This document shows, one piece after another, positions 48,901-52,620 of a DNA stretch of 64,000 bases. Numbering within the stretch: the stretch's first letter is position 1; each line of letters starts with the position of its first letter. A program made the position numbers and the translations under genes. This DNA comes from Phymorhynchus buccinoides. Lineage: Eukaryota; Mollusca; Gastropoda; Neogastropoda; Raphitomidae. Under the pieces are notes generated by a model. It was not told where the DNA came from and ran no database searches. It saw only the letters and a program-made list of their open reading frames with translations. The DNA lies in assembly GCA_017654935.2 (NCBI GenBank), contig CM065690.1, positions 14,844,173 through 14,908,172 on the forward strand, written 5' to 3'.

Positions 48901-51900
48901 ACAACCGTAGATATGTCCTGATGAAAAGTTGGACAACCGTAGATATGTCCTGATGAAAAGTTGGACAACCGTAGATATGTCCTGACGAAAAGTTGGACAA
49001 CCGTAGATATGTCCTGACGAAAAGTTGGACAACCGTAGATATGTCCTGACGAAAAGTTGGACAACCATAGATATGGCCTGACGAAAAGTTGAACAACCGT
49101 AGATCTGTCCTGATGAAAAGTTGGACAACCGTAGATATGTCCTGATGAAAAGTTGGACAACCGTAGATATGTCCTGACGAAAAGTTGGACAACCGTAGAT
49201 ATGTCCTGACGAAAAGTTGGACAACCGTAGATATGTCCTGATGAAAAGTTGGACAACCATAGATATGTCCTGATGAAAAGTTGGACAACCGTAGATATGT
49301 CCTGATGAAAAGTTGGACAACCGTAGATATGTCCTGACGAAAAGTTGGACAACCATAGATATGTCCTGACGAAAAGTTGGACAACCATAGATATGTCCTG
49401 ACGAAAAGTTGGACAACCATAGATATGTCCTGACGAAAAGTTGGACAACCGTAGATATGTCCTGACGAAAAGTTGGACAACCGTAGATATGTCCTGACGA
49501 AAAGTTGGACAACCGTAGATATGTCCTGACGAAAAGTTGGACAACCGTAGATATGTCCTGACGAAAAGTTGGACAACCATAGATATGGCCTGACGAAAAG
49601 TTGGACAACCGTAGATATGGCCTGACGAAAAGTTGGACAACCGTAGATATGTCCTGATGAAAAGTTGGACAACCGTAGATATGTCCTGATGAAAAGTTGG
49701 ACAACCGTAGATATGTCCTGATGAAAAGTTGGACAACCGTAGATATGTCCTGATGAAAAGTTGGACAACCGTAGATATGTCCTGATGAAAAGTTGGACAA
49801 CCGTAGATATGTCCTGACGAAAAGTTGGACAACCGTAGATATGTCCTGACGAAAAGTTGGACAACCGTAGATATGTCCTGACGAAAAGTTGGACAACCGT
49901 AGATATGTCCTGACGAAAAGTTGGACAACCGTAGATATGTCCTGACGAAAAGTTGGACAACCGTAGATATGTCCTGATGAAAAGTTGGACAACCGTAGAT
50001 ATGTCCTGACGAAAAGTTGGACAACCATAGATATGTCCTGACAAAAAGTTGGACAACCGTAGATATGTCCTGATGAGAAGTTGGACAACCGTAGATATGT
50101 CCTGATGAAAAGTTGGACAACCGTAGATATGTCCTGACGAAAAGTTGAACAACCATAGATATGTCCTGACGAAAAGGACAACCATAGATATGTCCTGATG
50201 AAAAGTTGAACAACCGTAGATATGTCCTGACGAAAAGTTGGACAACCATAGATATGTCCTGATGAAAAGTTGGACAACCATAGATATGGCCTGATGAAAA
50301 GGACAACCATAGATATGTCCTGACGAAAAGGACAACCATAGATATGTCCTGACGAAAAGGACAACCATAGATATGTCCTGATGAAAAGTTGAACAACCGT
50401 AGATATGTCCTGACGAAAAGTTGGACAACCATAGATATGTCCTGATGAAAAGTTGGACAACCATAGATATGGCCTGATGAAAAGTTGGACAACCATAGAT
50501 ATGGCCTGATGAAAAGTTGGACAACCATAGATATGGCCTGATGAAAAGGACAACCATAGATATGTCCTGACAAAAAGGACAACCATAGATATGTCCTGAC
50601 GAAAAGGACAACCATACATATGGCCTGATGAAAAGGACAACCATAGATATGTCCTGATGAAAAGTGAGCAATTCACTTGACAATTTGCCACAAATGATAT
50701 GATGGGCGTTGGTGTCTTCTTGTTTAGTCTTGTACAATTCCATTATATGTGCATGGGTGCTCCTGGGAAATTAAAAACATCCTGCAAGCCCCGGCGGAGT
50801 GCAGGGACAGTGCCCCTCCTGGGGGTTCCGGGGGGCAATGCCCCATTGAAGCTGAAAGGAAACAACAGTTTCCAATGTAATTGACAGGCTCTCGTTGCAC
50901 TTTCACTTCTGGTTAAACTTCATGACCTCTATGCATCTTCTCAAATTCTCGTAATTCGGTGATGCTGGCTCCAGGCAATACGAAAAATCCTGAACTTCAG
51001 GACATCCTGAAAGCAGGAGCATCCATGTTATGTGGTTTTCCCCGTGCACACTATCACATATTGATGTTGCGTGCGTCGTGCAGAAACAATACATCTTCAT
51101 CCACGACACGCTGAAGGTGATCATCGAGCAGAAGATCCTCAAGATGCAGGAGGAGAACAACATCTACGGCAACGCCGTCAACACAGAGGACATCTACATG
51201 AACCAGGCCTTTGGTGCGTACTGTAAAAACTGGACTCTATGGCTCCCCCCGCCCCCCCCTGCGTGCGCATCTCGACTCTTCCAACGGAAGTGTCGCCATC
51301 TTAGTCCTTATTTGTGTGTAAACAAAGTGAAAATGTTATCTAAATGTGTAAAGAAAACATCCAGATGTTATAAATACAGTTTAGATAAGTTTCGAATGGG
51401 AACAGCCAAATACGCAGCATCGATCTGGCAAGTTTTTCAAACAAAGTTATGACTAAGATGGCGGTCTCCCATAATATGGCGCTCCTTGTGGCCGGATATG
51501 ACGACACGTGGGTACAAGCCATTAGACGCATCTGTATGTAAGCCGCATCCCTTCAATTGACAAAAAATAGTTTTATCAGAGAAAATTGTATGTGCACAAA
51601 CCAACACAAATATAGACATTCTCCTATCAGAACATAAGTACAACACAAATATAGACATTCTCCTATCAGAACATAAGTACAACACAAATATAGACATTCC
51701 CCTATCAGAACATAAGTACAACACAAATACAGACATTCTCCTATCAGAACATAAGTACAACACAAATACAGACATTCTCCTATCAGAACATAAGTACAAC
51801 ACAAATATAGACATTCTCCTATCAGAACATAAGTACAACACAAATACAGACATTCTCCTATCAGAACATAAGTACAACACAAATATAGACATTCTCCTAT

Positions 51901-52589
51901 CAGAACATGAGTAATATAATGTCCTCACACTTTAAACATGAGATTTGAATCTATTGATTACCAAAACCAGTTTTGAGTGTAATAGAGAAGCTCGAAATAG
52001 GCTGAAGAATCTGGCCAGAAACAGATTTAATCATACTGATAAATGTAGAATGGAAAAAAAATCCACAGATAAGCCGCATCAGTCTATAAGCCGCATGGAC
52101 CAAAGTTGAGGGGGAAAGTAGCGGCTTATAGTCCACATTTTACGGCATACAGCGTCTGCTTCCTGCGCAAAGGGCTTAGCGAATGTGTGGCCTAGTACAG
52201 TGGAACCTCCCTTATAAGACCTTCAAAAATCATCCAAAATGAGGTCTTATAAGGGAGGTAATTTCAATACATACAAAGAAGGGCAATGTCTCGGAGAAGT
52301 AGGTCTTATGCGGGAGGGAGTCTTATAATGGGAGGTCTTCCAAGGGAGGTTCCACTGTATCAGGTATTAGGTACTTTATAGTCACAAATTCTGTGAAATT
52401 CGGGTTGCTCCCACCTGGAGAGCGCGTCACAGCCAGAGGCGCGCCACCCAATTTTTTGTTGTTGTTTTGCATGCGATTTTTGTGATTGATGAGGAAGGAA
52501 GGGGGAGGGGGGGGGGGGTTAAATTTTGACCAAATGACAACTTTTTCGTTGCCACTGGGTTTAATGTATGCTAAGTGCATGGGCACATG

Positions 52590-52620
<31 letters not shown>

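Noticed and set aside
46671..50743. Open frames of 1349, 1314 and 1063 codons on the - strand
   Set aside because: All three frames are open because the 32-bp unit has no stop; the peptides are the same three phases of one repeat, with no domain, and indels between units swap frames freely.
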